DNA of 64,000 nucleotides. Origin: Egicoccus sp035462025 (GTDB lineage Bacteria > Actinomycetota > Nitriliruptoria > Nitriliruptorales > Nitriliruptoraceae). The notes under the pieces are model-generated. The model worked only from the letters and a program-made list of their open reading frames with translations, was not told where the DNA came from and did not search any database. The stretch's first letter is position 1, and the number at the start of each line of letters is the position of its first letter. Below, one piece after another: positions 16,621 to 25,276 of the stretch. The translations under genes were made by a program, and so were the position numbers. Location: positions 20,786 to 84,785 of the forward strand of contig DATHUR010000089.1 in the NCBI GenBank assembly GCA_035462025.1, given 5' to 3'.

Positions 16621-17508
16621 GTGCCCCGCATCGATGAACTGCTCGCCGCGGGCACCACGTACTCGTTCGAGTTCTTCCCGCCGAAGACCGACGCGGGCGA
16701 GGCCAAGCTGCGCGCGACGCTCAACGAGCTCGAGCCGCTGCACCCGTCGTTCGTGTCGGTGACCTACGGCGCCGGAGGTTCGACGCGTGAGCGCACGCAC
16801 CAGATCGTGGTCGACATGCTCGAACGCACCAGCATGACGCCGATGGCCCACCTGACCGCGGTCAACCACACACGCGCGGAACTGGCCGAGATCCTGGGCC
16901 GGTACCGCGACGCGGGCGTGCAGAACGTGCTCGCGTTGCGAGGGGACCCCCCAGGGTCCACCAACCCCGGCGACGCCGCTGAGGCCCGCTGGGAACTCGA
17001 GCGGGCGATGGACCTGGTCGAGCTGGCCCGCGAGGTCGGCGGCGGACAGTTCGCCATCGGCGTGGCCGCCCACCCCGAAGGACATCCCGCCTCGCCCGAC
17101 CTGGCCACCGACCGGCGCCATCTGGCCGCGAAGCTGTCGGCTGCGGACTTCGGGGTCACGCAGTTCTTCTTCGACGTCGACGACTACCTGGCCATGGTCG
17201 ACGAGGTCCGCGGCCACGGCTGCGACACCCCGATCGTCCCCGGGGTGATGCCGGTGACCAACGTGCGACAGATCGAACGGTTCGCGCAGCTGTCCGGTGC
17301 CGCGTTCCCCGCCGACCTCGCCGCCCGTCTGCATGCCGTCGAGGACGACCCGGCCGAGGTGGCACACATCGGTGTCGAGGTGGCGACCCGGCTGTGCCAG
17401 CGGCTGTTGGACGCGGGCGCGCCCGGGCTGCACTTCTACACGCTCAACAGCAGCACGGCGACGCGCGAGATCTACGCCAACCTCGACCTGCCCGTCGCGC
17501 GCGCCTAG
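16621..17508 (+). CDS. metF: 5,10-methylenetetrahydrofolate reductase
   Basis: A 295-residue TIM-barrel flavoenzyme that reduces methylene-THF to methyl-THF for methionine synthesis. Family motifs are FEFFPPKTDAGEAKL at the N-terminus (catalytic Glu), VTYGAGGSTRERT, NVLALRGDPP and FFDVDDYLAMVD. Length is normal for bacterial MetF. GTG 16621 follows GGAGG. Its TAG stop is shared in a CTAG with the convergent epimerase-like gene. The start of the sulfate assimilation block about 1 kb further on fits a sulfur and methionine theme. Confidence 0.95.
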   Translation: MPRIDELLAAGTTYSFEFFPPKTDAGEAKLRATLNELEPLHPSFVSVTYGAGGSTRERTHQIVVDMLERTSMTPMAHLTAVNHTRAELAEILGRYRDAGVQNVLALRGDPPGSTNPGDAAEARWELERAMDLVELAREVGGGQFAIGVAAHPEGHPASPDLATDRRHLAAKLSAADFGVTQFFFDVDDYLAMVDEVRGHGCDTPIVPGVMPVTNVRQIERFAQLSGAAFPADLAARLHAVEDDPAEVAHIGVEVATRLCQRLLDAGAPGLHFYTLNSSTATREIYANLDLPVARA

Positions 17509-18476
17509 CCGGTACCGACCTGGTCACGGCACCAGGCGATCGTGCGCTCGAGGCCGTCGCGGAGGTCCACCTTCGGCTCCCAGCCCAGTTCGCGCCGCGC
17601 CACGGTGATGTCGGGTCGTCGGACCTCGGGGTCGTCGACCGGCCGCTCGGTGTCGAGGAGTTGCGGTTCGGACCCGGGGGCGATGATGTCGCAGACCAGT
17701 TCGGCGAGTTCCCGGATCGAGACCTCGTGGGGGTTGCCGATGTTGACCGGGTCGCAGTAATCGGACACGAGCAGGCGCAGGATGCCGTCGATCAGGTCGT
17801 CGACATAGACGATCGACCGGGTCTGGGCCCCGCCACCGTGCAGGGTGATCGGTTCGCCGCGCAGGGCCTGGGCGATGAAGGTCGGCACCGCGCGACCGTC
17901 GTCGATCCGCATCCGCGGGCCCTGGCAGTTGAAGATTCGCGCGACGCGGACGTCGACGCCGTGGGTGCGGTGGTAGGCGTAGGTCATCGCCTCGGCGAAG
18001 CGCTTGGCCTCGTCGTAGACCCCGCGGGGGCCGATGGGGTTGACGTGGCCCCAGTAGGTCTCTGGTTGGGGATGGACCTGGGGATCGCCATACACCTCGG
18101 AGGTCGACGCCAGCAGGAAACGTGCGGCCTTCTCCTTGGCCAGGCCCAACGCGTTGTGGGTCCCGAGCGAGCCGACCTTGAGGGTCTGGATCGGCAACTG
18201 CAGGTAGTCGACCGGCGACGCCGGCGATGCGAAGTGGAGGATCGCGTCGACCCGACCCGGGACGTGGAGGTAGTTGGTCACGTCGTAGTGGACGAAGGTG
18301 AACCCGTCGCGCCCGAACAGGTGGGCCAGGTTGTCGAGTGAGCCGGTCACCAGGTTGTCGATCGCCGTGACGCGGGCACCGCGCTCGAGCAACGCCGCGC
18401 TCAGGTGCGAGCCGAGGAAGCCGGCCCCGCCGGTCACCACGACGTGCCGACCCTCCAGCGTGTCGAACCGGTCCAC
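17505..18476 (-). CDS. UDP-glucuronate decarboxylase-like NAD-dependent epimerase/dehydratase
   Basis: A 323-residue extended SDR enzyme: Rossmann motif GGAGFLGSH at about 14-22, STSEVYGDP near 120, catalytic Tyr-x-x-x-Lys in YDEAKR, and RIFNCQGPRMRIDDGR typical of UDP-glucuronic acid decarboxylase (UXS), which makes UDP-xylose. The C-terminus (DITVARRELGWEPKVDLRDGLERTI) completes the match. GTG 18476 follows GAGAGGA. It is divergent from the APS kinase gene. It probably supplies a nucleotide sugar for cell-envelope glycans. Confidence 0.88.
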   Translation of the reverse strand: MDRFDTLEGRHVVVTGGAGFLGSHLSAALLERGARVTAIDNLVTGSLDNLAHLFGRDGFTFVHYDVTNYLHVPGRVDAILHFASPASPVDYLQLPIQTLKVGSLGTHNALGLAKEKAARFLLASTSEVYGDPQVHPQPETYWGHVNPIGPRGVYDEAKRFAEAMTYAYHRTHGVDVRVARIFNCQGPRMRIDDGRAVPTFIAQALRGEPITLHGGGAQTRSIVYVDDLIDGILRLLVSDYCDPVNIGNPHEVSIRELAELVCDIIAPGSEPQLLDTERPVDDPEVRRPDITVARRELGWEPKVDLRDGLERTIAWCRDQVGTG

Positions 18477-18607
18477 GCTGCTTCCTCTCGACCCGACGAC
18501 CAACGGACGGCCGTCGCTCCCGGGCGGACATGGGACGGTCGGCGTCCCAGCGCGACAGTACCCTCGGGGGTCGCGCCCGACGGGCCCGACACAGCGACGG
18601 AGCGCCC

Positions 18608-19966
18608 GTGACCGACCCCGCCACCCAGACGACCGCGCCGGTCCAGCCCCGCTGGGCCGACGCCGCGGACGTCCAACGCGTGCAGGAGGCGTCGGTCGCC
18701 TGGCCCTCGCTCGACCTCGACGAGGCGGCGGTCGACGACCTCGAACTCGTCCTCGACGGGCTGCTCGAACCGCAGCCCTTCCCCGTCGCTGCCGACCAGG
18801 CGGGTGCGTGGAGGGCGGGCACCTCGATCGCGCTGCGCGATCCCGAGGGCACGATGCTGGCCGCGTTGACGGTACGGGACGCGACGGCGGACGACGCCGG
18901 CGTGTCGATCGACGGCGAGCCCACCGGCCTGGTGCGGCCACCCCGGTGGAGCTTCACCGGCCACCGCCACGATCCGGCCCGCCTGCGCGAGCTGATGGGC
19001 GAGCACGACCAGGTCGTCGCCGTCGTGACCGACCGGGCCTTGCACCGCGACGACGTCGAGGACATCCGCACCGAGATCGCCGACCGTCGCGCCCACCTGC
19101 TGCTGATCCAGTTGGAGGACGCCACCGACGCGGCCGACGCCACGGCGGCCGTGACCCGCGCACTCCTCGCCGCCCTCCCCGAACTCCGGGCAGCGTCGAC
19201 GCTCGCTCTCCTGCCCAGCTCGCCGCGCCTGTTCGGTGACGACCGCGACGAACGGCTGGACCACCTGGCACGCGCGCTCGGTGCCGACCGGCGGTTGCGT
19301 CTGGGACGGATCGGTGCCGACATCGAGGCTGCGGTCCGCGCGGGCGACACGGTCGCGACCGACGCGACCTTCGCCGCCGTCGAGGCACAGCTGCGCGCCG
19401 CCCACCCGCCGCGGCACGAGCGTGGCCTGGTCGTGTTGTTCACCGGCCTGTCGGGCTCCGGCAAGTCCACGGTCGCCAACGCCCTGCGGGGCCGGCTGCT
19501 CGAACGCGGCGATCGGCGCGTGACGCTGCTCGACGGCGACATCGTGCGCCGCAACCTGTCCCAGGGACTGGGCTTCTCGCCGGCCGACCGGGCGACCAAC
19601 GTCCGCCGGATCGGTTTCGTCGCCGCCGAGATCGCCCATCATGGCGGCATCGCCATCTGCGCCCCGATCGCACCGTCCGCCGCGATCCGCGACGAGGTCG
19701 CCGCCATGGCCGCGGCCGCCGACGCCGGTTTCGTTCTGGTCCACGTCGCCACGCCTCTCGAGGTCTGCGAGTCACGCGACCGCAAGGGCCTGTACGCCAA
19801 GGCACGGGCCGGCATCGTCACCGACTTCACCGGCGTCGACGCCCCCTACGAGGCGCCCGAGGCGCCCCACCTGCGGCTCGACACCACCGACGGCGATCCA
19901 CGCGAGGCGGCCGGCGCGGTCCTCGCGCTGCTCGTGGACGAGGGCTTCCTGTCCGCCGATCGCTGA
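18608..19966 (+). CDS. cysC: APS kinase with a degenerate ATP-sulfurylase-like N-terminal domain
   Basis: A 452-residue protein. Residues about 278-450 are a standard APS kinase: P-loop FTGLSGSGKST, LDGDIVRRNLSQGLGFS, a CAPIAP motif, and RKGLYAKARAG with FTGVDAPYEAPE. It phosphorylates APS to PAPS. Residues 1-270 have the size and place of an ATP sulfurylase domain (PUA-like start, then a TGHRHDP segment) but lack the catalytic QTRNP and HxxH motifs, so sulfurylase activity is unlikely. This is the arrangement of bifunctional Sat/APS-kinase enzymes after loss of the first activity. GTG 18608 begins the sulfur block. Confidence 0.88.
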   Translation: MTDPATQTTAPVQPRWADAADVQRVQEASVAWPSLDLDEAAVDDLELVLDGLLEPQPFPVAADQAGAWRAGTSIALRDPEGTMLAALTVRDATADDAGVSIDGEPTGLVRPPRWSFTGHRHDPARLRELMGEHDQVVAVVTDRALHRDDVEDIRTEIADRRAHLLLIQLEDATDAADATAAVTRALLAALPELRAASTLALLPSSPRLFGDDRDERLDHLARALGADRRLRLGRIGADIEAAVRAGDTVATDATFAAVEAQLRAAHPPRHERGLVVLFTGLSGSGKSTVANALRGRLLERGDRRVTLLDGDIVRRNLSQGLGFSPADRATNVRRIGFVAAEIAHHGGIAICAPIAPSAAIRDEVAAMAAAADAGFVLVHVATPLEVCESRDRKGLYAKARAGIVTDFTGVDAPYEAPEAPHLRLDTTDGDPREAAGAVLALLVDEGFLSADR

Positions 19967-20060
19967 CGGCGTTCCCACGGTTCGCACGGCCGGGTGTCGC
20001 GAACGGTGCGGCCGGCCCGGAACCTGCGCGGCCCCGCCCCCCGCGTATCCGGAGCCTCCC

Positions 20061-21797
20061 GTGGCCGACGTCGAACGCATCAAGGCCGACAGCAACTGGC
20101 TGGCCGGCGACCTCGCCGCCGAACTGGCCGACCGCTCGACCCCCGGCGTGTCGGCCGCCTCGACGCAGCTGATCAAGTTCCACGGCATGTACCAGCAGGA
20201 CGACCGCGACGTGCGACGCGAGCGGCTGCAGGCCGGCCTCGGCAAGGCCGTCACCATGATGGTGCGCGCGTCGATCCCGGGCGGCGTCACCACCGCCGAG
20301 CAGTACCTCGCCTGCGACCGGCTGGCCGACGAGGTCGCCGACGGCACCCTCCGGATCACCACCCGGCAGGGACTGCAGTGGCACAAGGTCGGCAAACTCG
20401 ACGTCACCCGTCTGATCCGCACACTCAACGCCTCGGAACTGACCACCATCGCCGCCTGCGGCGACGTCAGCCGCAACGTGATGGCGTGCCCGGCGCCGCT
20501 GCCCGGTCGGGACGACCTCGTGCCGTACGCCCGCGCCCTCGCCCGCGCGGTGCGTCCCCGCACCCCGTCGTACTGGGACCTGTGGCTCGACGGCGAACGC
20601 TCGGTGTCTGCCGTCGAGGAAGCGGTCGACCCGGCCGACGGCGACGACCTCGACCCGCTGTACGGGCCGACCTACCTGCCCCGCAAGTTCAAGATCGGCT
20701 TCGCCCACACCGGCGACAACTGCGTGGACGCCTACACCAACGACGTCGGCATCGTCCCGGTCAGGGACGCGGACGGCACCATCACCGCGTTCACGCTGCT
20801 GGTCGGCGGCGGGCTCGGCATGACGCACAACAAGCCGGCCACGTTCCCGCGGCTGGCCGATCCGCTCGGGGACGTCACCCCGATGCGCCTCGTCGACGCC
20901 GTGAAGGCGATCATCGCCGTGCAGCGCGACCACGGTGACCGCAACGACCGCAAGCACGCGCGCATGAAGTACCTCGTCGACGAGTGGGGCATCGGCCGGT
21001 TCCGGCGGGCCGTCGAGGACCGGCTGGACTTCGCGTTCGCGGCCCCGAGCCCGCAGTCGTGGGAGCAGACCGACGACCACCTCGGCTGGCACGCCCAGGG
21101 CGACGGCGGATTCTTCCTCGGCGTCCACGTGCTGTCGGGCCGCATCCGCGACACCGCCGAGGTCCGGCTGCGGACGGCGATCCGAGAGGTGGTCGAGCGC
21201 CACCACCTCGGTGTGCGGTTCACCCCGGCACAGAACCTGCTGCTGACCGACGTCGCGCCGCACGCGCGCGACGACGTCGAGGCGACGCTGCGGGCGCACG
21301 GCGTCGTGCTCACCGGCGACCTGCCCACCGTGACGCGCCGGGCGCTGGCCTGCCCGGCCCTGCCGACCTGTGGTCTCGCGCTGGCCGAGGCCGAGCGGGC
21401 GATGCCGGCCTTCCTGGCCGACCTGGACCAGCGGATGCAGACCCTCGGGATCCACGGCGACGCACCCCAGGTCCGCGTGACCGGCTGCCCGAACGGCTGC
21501 GCCCGCCCCTACTCGACCGAGATCGGCGTGGTCGGCCGCGGCAAGGACCACTACACGATCCACCTCGGCGGCGACGACGTCGGCACGCGACTCAACCAGG
21601 TGTTCGCCGACCGGGTCGGGCTCGACCAGGTCGGCGAACTGCTCGAGCCGTTGCTCGCGGCCTGGTACGCGCAACGGCAGGGTGCCGAGACGTTCGGCGA
21701 CTGGACCGCCCGGATCGGTGTGGACGTGCTGCGCCAACGGTTCGGCGCCGACCGCTTCGAACACCGACGTCAGCCGGCCGCGGCGGCGAGCGCATGA
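20061..21797 (+). CDS. Assimilatory sulfite reductase, siroheme/4Fe-4S subunit
   Basis: A 578-residue enzyme of the nitrite/sulfite reductase family that reduces sulfite to sulfide with six electrons, probably from ferredoxin since no flavoprotein subunit is encoded nearby. It shows duplicated ferredoxin-like and catalytic halves. The cluster ligands are CPALPTC (Cys431, Cys437) and CPNGC (Cys476, Cys480), which hold the 4Fe-4S cluster bridged to siroheme. Siroheme-site arginines lie in TTRQGLQWHKV. GTG 20061 follows a GGAG-like site, and the stop overlaps cysH as ATGA. Confidence 0.93.
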   Translation: MADVERIKADSNWLAGDLAAELADRSTPGVSAASTQLIKFHGMYQQDDRDVRRERLQAGLGKAVTMMVRASIPGGVTTAEQYLACDRLADEVADGTLRITTRQGLQWHKVGKLDVTRLIRTLNASELTTIAACGDVSRNVMACPAPLPGRDDLVPYARALARAVRPRTPSYWDLWLDGERSVSAVEEAVDPADGDDLDPLYGPTYLPRKFKIGFAHTGDNCVDAYTNDVGIVPVRDADGTITAFTLLVGGGLGMTHNKPATFPRLADPLGDVTPMRLVDAVKAIIAVQRDHGDRNDRKHARMKYLVDEWGIGRFRRAVEDRLDFAFAAPSPQSWEQTDDHLGWHAQGDGGFFLGVHVLSGRIRDTAEVRLRTAIREVVERHHLGVRFTPAQNLLLTDVAPHARDDVEATLRAHGVVLTGDLPTVTRRALACPALPTCGLALAEAERAMPAFLADLDQRMQTLGIHGDAPQVRVTGCPNGCARPYSTEIGVVGRGKDHYTIHLGGDDVGTRLNQVFADRVGLDQVGELLEPLLAAWYAQRQGAETFGDWTARIGVDVLRQRFGADRFEHRRQPAAAASA

Positions 21798-22516
21798 CCG
21801 TCCTGCGCGCCAGCGACCCACGCACCGTCGAGGTGGCTGCGGAAGCGCTCGAGACCGCCGACGCCCGGGACATCCTCGACTGGGCCGTCGGTGCCGTGCC
21901 CCGGTTCGTGGTGACGTCGTCGTTCGGGGCCGAGTCGGCCGTGCTGCTGCACCTGCTCGCCGGCGTCACACGCGAGGTGCCCGTGCTGTTCCTCGACACC
22001 GGGCTCCACTTCGACGAGACACGCTGGTTCCGGCGCGATCTCGCCCACGATCTCGGCCTGACCGTCGTCGACGTCCGCCCGGCGCTGACGGTGGCCGAGC
22101 AGGCCGACCGGCACGGCGACCGGCTGTGGGAGCGCGACCCCGACGCCTGCTGTGGCCTGCGCAAGACCGCGCCGCTGCGTACCGCCCTGCGCGCCTACGA
22201 CGGCTGGGCCAGCGGCGTGCGTCGGGCACAGACGCCCGATCGGGCGGGCACGCCGGTGGTCGAGGCCCGACGTCACGACGACCGGTGGATGGTGAAGGTG
22301 TCGCCGCTCGCCCGGTGGACCGACGCGGACGTCGCCACCTACCTCCGGGTCCACGACCTGCCCCGCCATCCATTGACGGCCGCGGGCTATCCCTCGATCG
22401 GCTGCCGGCCGTGCACCGCACGTGTGGCCTCCGGCGAGGATCCACGGGCCGGTCGTTGGGCGGCGTTCGGCGGCAAGACCGAGTGTGGCATCCACCTCCC
22501 CGACGGGCAGGAGTGA
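21794..22516 (+). CDS. cysH: APS reductase (4Fe-4S type phosphoadenylyl/adenylyl-sulfate reductase)
   Basis: A 240-residue PAPS-reductase-family enzyme. Two cysteine pairs, Cys119-Cys120 (DACCGLRK) and Cys204/Cys207 (GCRPC), bind a 4Fe-4S cluster, which marks enzymes that use APS rather than PAPS. The C-terminal catalytic cysteine is Cys231 in ECGIH. It yields sulfite and AMP with thioredoxin as donor. The N-terminal SSFGAESAVLLHL motif binds the nucleotide. Coupled to the sulfite reductase gene by ATGA. Its APS preference makes the two PAPS-forming kinases in this cluster puzzling. Confidence 0.94.
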   Translation: MTVLRASDPRTVEVAAEALETADARDILDWAVGAVPRFVVTSSFGAESAVLLHLLAGVTREVPVLFLDTGLHFDETRWFRRDLAHDLGLTVVDVRPALTVAEQADRHGDRLWERDPDACCGLRKTAPLRTALRAYDGWASGVRRAQTPDRAGTPVVEARRHDDRWMVKVSPLARWTDADVATYLRVHDLPRHPLTAAGYPSIGCRPCTARVASGEDPRAGRWAAFGGKTECGIHLPDGQE

Positions 22517-22520
22517 CGTC

Positions 22521-23165
22521 GTGTTCGACCTGACCATCTCCCTCGACGTCGCCGGCCGCAGCGCGATGGTCATCGGTGGCGGGCGCGAGGCCGAGGCGCG
22601 CGTCGACGCGCTCGACCGCGCGGGTGCCGAGGTCGAGGTCGTCACGCCGTCACCGTCGCCCCGACTCGACGAGGCGGCCCGCAACGGCCGCATACGACTG
22701 CATCGGCGCCGGTGGCGACCCGGCGACCTGGCGGGCGTGTTCGTCGGCTTCAACACCCGCGAGGACGACACACCGGTCGCCGAGATCTGGGCCGAGTCGC
22801 GCACCCACCACGTGCTGTTCTCGACCCTCGACGACAAGCCGCGCTGCGACTTCGCGACCCCGGCGGTCCTGCGGCGCGGGGACCTGGCGGTGACCGTCGC
22901 AACGGCCGGCCGCGCCCCCGCGCTGGCGAAGCGGCTGCGCCAACACCTCGCGGAGCTGATCGGTGTCGAGTACGCCGGGCTGGTCGACGTGCTCGATGCC
23001 GCCCGACGCGAGGTCCTGCCCCGCGAGGTGGCCTTCGACGCGTGGGCACGCAAGTGGTCCGACGCGCTCACCGACCTCGACGGCCTGGCCACGCTCGTTC
23101 GCGACGGACGGGCCGACGAGGCCCGCACCCGGGTCGTCGCCGCGGTCGGGATGGGCGGACGATGA
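22521..23165 (+). CDS. Precorrin-2 dehydrogenase / siroheme ferrochelatase (CysG N-terminal domain)
   Basis: A 214-residue protein with the Rossmann start VIGGGREAEARVDAL and the segment TVATAGRAPALAKRLRQHL that is typical of CysG-N/Met8p/SirC. It oxidises precorrin-2 to sirohydrochlorin and may insert Fe2+ to form siroheme, needed by the sulfite reductase two genes upstream. GTG 22521 follows GGAG four bases after the cysH stop. The next gene supplies precorrin-2, and its ATG overlaps this stop. Confidence 0.88.
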   Translation: MFDLTISLDVAGRSAMVIGGGREAEARVDALDRAGAEVEVVTPSPSPRLDEAARNGRIRLHRRRWRPGDLAGVFVGFNTREDDTPVAEIWAESRTHHVLFSTLDDKPRCDFATPAVLRRGDLAVTVATAGRAPALAKRLRQHLAELIGVEYAGLVDVLDAARREVLPREVAFDAWARKWSDALTDLDGLATLVRDGRADEARTRVVAAVGMGGR

Positions 23166-24004
23166 CGTTCGACCTGCCCGCCGCTACCCCGGGCACGGTG
23201 CATCTGGTCGGTTCCGGACCCGGCGATCCCGGGCTGCTGACGCTGCGCGCCGTGCGGTTGCTGCAGACCTGCGACCTCGTCGCCTACGACCGGCTGGCGC
23301 CACCCGAGGCACTCGCGCTGGTGCCGCCAGGCGCCGAACGGATCGCGGTCGGCAAGGCCGACCCGGCGCAACCCTGCCGGCAGGACCGTCCCGGGGAGAC
23401 GCGGGGCCGGGACGGATGGGCACAGGACGAGATCTCGACCCTGCTGGTCCTGGCCGCCCGCGAGGGCAGGGCCGTGGTGCGCCTCAAGGGCGGCGACCCG
23501 TTCGTGTTCGGCCGCGGCGGCGAGGAAGCCATCCGCTGCCACGAGGCCGGCGTCCCGGTCGAGGTGGTCGCCGGGGTCACCAGCGCCGTGGCCGCTCCGG
23601 GCGCGGCCGGTATCCCGGTCACCCATCGCGGCGTCGCGCCGGCCGTCGCCTTCGTCACCGGCCACGAGGACCCGACGAAACCCGAGAGCCAGCTGGACTG
23701 GCCGGCCCTGGCCGCGTTCCCCGGCACCCTGGTGTTCCTGATGGGGATGCGTTCCCTGCCCGTCATCTGCCGCAACCTGCGCCGGCACGGACGGCGCGGC
23801 GACACGCCCCTCGCCGTGGTCTGCTGGGGCACGACCGACCGTCAGCGCGAACTCGTCAGCGATCTCGCGCACGCGACCGACGCGGTCGCCGCCGCCGGCA
23901 TCGGCTCGCCCGCCACGATCGTCGTGGGCGATGTCGTCGCACTCCGCGAGCGCCTGGGGCGCCGGGCCGCCGTTGCGCCGGCAGCCACCTTCGTCGCGAA
24001 CTAG
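23162..24004 (+). CDS. cobA: Uroporphyrinogen-III C-methyltransferase
   Basis: A 280-residue SAM-dependent tetrapyrrole methylase: HLVGSGPGDPGLLTLRA at 14-30, VRLKGGDPFVFGRGGEE near 105, VEVVAGVTSAVAAPGAAGIPVTHRG near 130-155 and FLMGMRSLP near 195. It makes precorrin-2 from uroporphyrinogen III for siroheme. An insertion of about 20 residues (around 80-95) replaces the usual short loop after GKAD. ATG 23162 overlaps the preceding stop. A structured region and a terminator follow. Confidence 0.94.
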   Translation: MTFDLPAATPGTVHLVGSGPGDPGLLTLRAVRLLQTCDLVAYDRLAPPEALALVPPGAERIAVGKADPAQPCRQDRPGETRGRDGWAQDEISTLLVLAAREGRAVVRLKGGDPFVFGRGGEEAIRCHEAGVPVEVVAGVTSAVAAPGAAGIPVTHRGVAPAVAFVTGHEDPTKPESQLDWPALAAFPGTLVFLMGMRSLPVICRNLRRHGRRGDTPLAVVCWGTTDRQRELVSDLAHATDAVAAAGIGSPATIVVGDVVALRERLGRRAAVAPAATFVAN

Positions 24005-24053
24005 TCCACGAAAATAGCCCGCCGGAATCTGGCGAAACCCGGGTGTTTCGTGG
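24003..24053 (+). promoter_or_regulatory. Structured leader candidate with two exclusive stems
   Basis: CCACGAAA (24006-24013) can pair with TTTCGTGG (24046-24053), enclosing a small hairpin CGCC/GGCG (24020-24034). Alternatively, CGAAAC (24033-24038) pairs with GTTTCG (24045-24050). Both cannot form at once because TTTCG is shared. It lies just after cobA and about 230 nt ahead of cysD. No known riboswitch class is recognised. Confidence 0.35.
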
Positions 24054-24099
24054 TCAACTAGCGCAGCGGTTGGCGCGAACATTCGCACCCTCCGTGACC

Positions 24100-24138
24100 A
24101 AGAGCCCCCGACGGTCCCCCCGTCTGTCGGGGGCTCTT
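24100..24138 (+). terminator. Strong hairpin between cobA and cysD
   Basis: AAGAGCCCCCGAC (24100-24112) pairs perfectly over 13 bp with GTCGGGGGCTCTT (24126-24138) around a 13-nt loop. It can end the cysC-cobA transcript or act as an attenuator for cysDN. Confidence 0.8.
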
Positions 24139-24178
24139 CCCATTGTCGCGCGATCGCTTTCGCGTCGGATCGGCATCA

Positions 24179-24195
24179 GGGTTCGCACTGAACCC
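24179..24195 (+). promoter_or_regulatory. Inverted repeat ahead of cysD
   Basis: GGGTTC-GCACT-GAACCC forms a compact 6-bp inverted repeat about 85 bp upstream of cysD, a usual place for a repressor or activator site. No regulator gene is adjacent. Confidence 0.3.
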
Positions 24196-24279
24196 ACCGT
24201 GCCGGGTGCCGGGTTCGGACATGGCTGCTTAGCGTCGTGCCAACCAGCCATCTTCGAAATCGACACGGGGCCGACACAC

Positions 24280-25224
24280 ATGACCAGCACGCTCGCCACC
24301 GCGCCCGCGCAACCGCGCCCCGCGCCCGACGGGACGCACCTGCAGCAACTCGAAGCCGAGGCCATCCACGTCATGCGCGAGGTGGTCGCACAGTGCGAGC
24401 GGCCGGTGATGCTCTACAGCATCGGCAAGGACTCGTCGGTGATGCTGCACCTGGCCCGCAAGGCGTTCGCGCCGGGTCCGCTGCCGTTTCCGCTGCTGCA
24501 CGTCGACACGACCTGGAAGTTCCGGGAGATGATCGCGTTCCGGGACACGACGGCGGCCGCACTCGGCCTCGACCTGCGGGTGCACACCAACCCCGATGGC
24601 GTGGAGCAGGGCATCAACCCGTTCGACCACGGCTCGCGCGGCTACACCGACGTGATGAAGACCCAGGCGCTCAAGCAGGCGCTCGACGCCGGCCGCTACG
24701 ACGGCATCTTCGGTGGCGCCCGCCGCGACGAGGAGCGCTCACGCGCGAAGGAGCGCGTGTTCAGCTTCCGCGACAAGCACCATCGCTGGGATCCACGCAA
24801 CCAGCGGCCCGAGTTGTGGCGGCTGTACAACGGCCGGGTCGCCCCGGGCGAGTCGGTGCGGGTGTTCCCGCTGTCGAACTGGACCGAACTCGACATCTGG
24901 CAGTACGTCTGGCTCGAGGGCATCCCGATCGTGCCGCTGTACTACGCCGCGCCGCGTCCGGTCGTCGAGCGCGACGGGACGCTGATCATGGTCGACGACG
25001 ACCGCTTCCGCTTCCTGCCCGGCGAGGCGCCGCAGGAGCGCTGGGTGCGGTTCCGCACGCTCGGCTGCTATCCGCTGTCGGGTGCCGTCGAGTCCCGGGC
25101 CACCACGCTGCCGGGGATCATCCAGGAGATGCTGCTCGCCACGCGCAGCGAACGCGAGGGCCGGGTCATCGACCACGACCGGTCCGGCTCGATGGAGGAC
25201 AAGAAGCGCGAGGGCTACTTCTGA
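24280..25224 (+). CDS. cysD: Sulfate adenylyltransferase subunit 2
   Basis: A 314-residue PP-loop ATPase subunit that adenylates sulfate to APS together with CysN. Motifs: MLYSIGKDSSVMLHLARKAF (PP-loop, about 48-67), HVDTTWKFREMI, FGGARRDEERSRAKER, FPLSNWTELDIW and the C-terminal MEDKKREGYF. ATG 24280 is chosen because the open frame upstream, running through the terminator hairpin, has no homology. It heads a second transcriptional unit with cysN-cysC and the permease. Confidence 0.96.
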   Translation: MTSTLATAPAQPRPAPDGTHLQQLEAEAIHVMREVVAQCERPVMLYSIGKDSSVMLHLARKAFAPGPLPFPLLHVDTTWKFREMIAFRDTTAAALGLDLRVHTNPDGVEQGINPFDHGSRGYTDVMKTQALKQALDAGRYDGIFGGARRDEERSRAKERVFSFRDKHHRWDPRNQRPELWRLYNGRVAPGESVRVFPLSNWTELDIWQYVWLEGIPIVPLYYAAPRPVVERDGTLIMVDDDRFRFLPGEAPQERWVRFRTLGCYPLSGAVESRATTLPGIIQEMLLATRSEREGRVIDHDRSGSMEDKKREGYF

Positions 25225-25276
25225 TGTCGCACCCACAGGAGCGCAACTCGATCCGGCTTCCCGGAGGACGCAACTG

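Noticed and set aside
14653..17433. A 926-codon minus-strand open frame
   Set aside because: Antisense to the acyl-CoA synthetase and metF, which carry clear family motifs; no domain seen in the shadow frame.
22963..24279. Long in-frame extension upstream of cysD
   Set aside because: It runs through the cobA gene in another frame and through a terminator hairpin; only the part from 24280 matches CysD.
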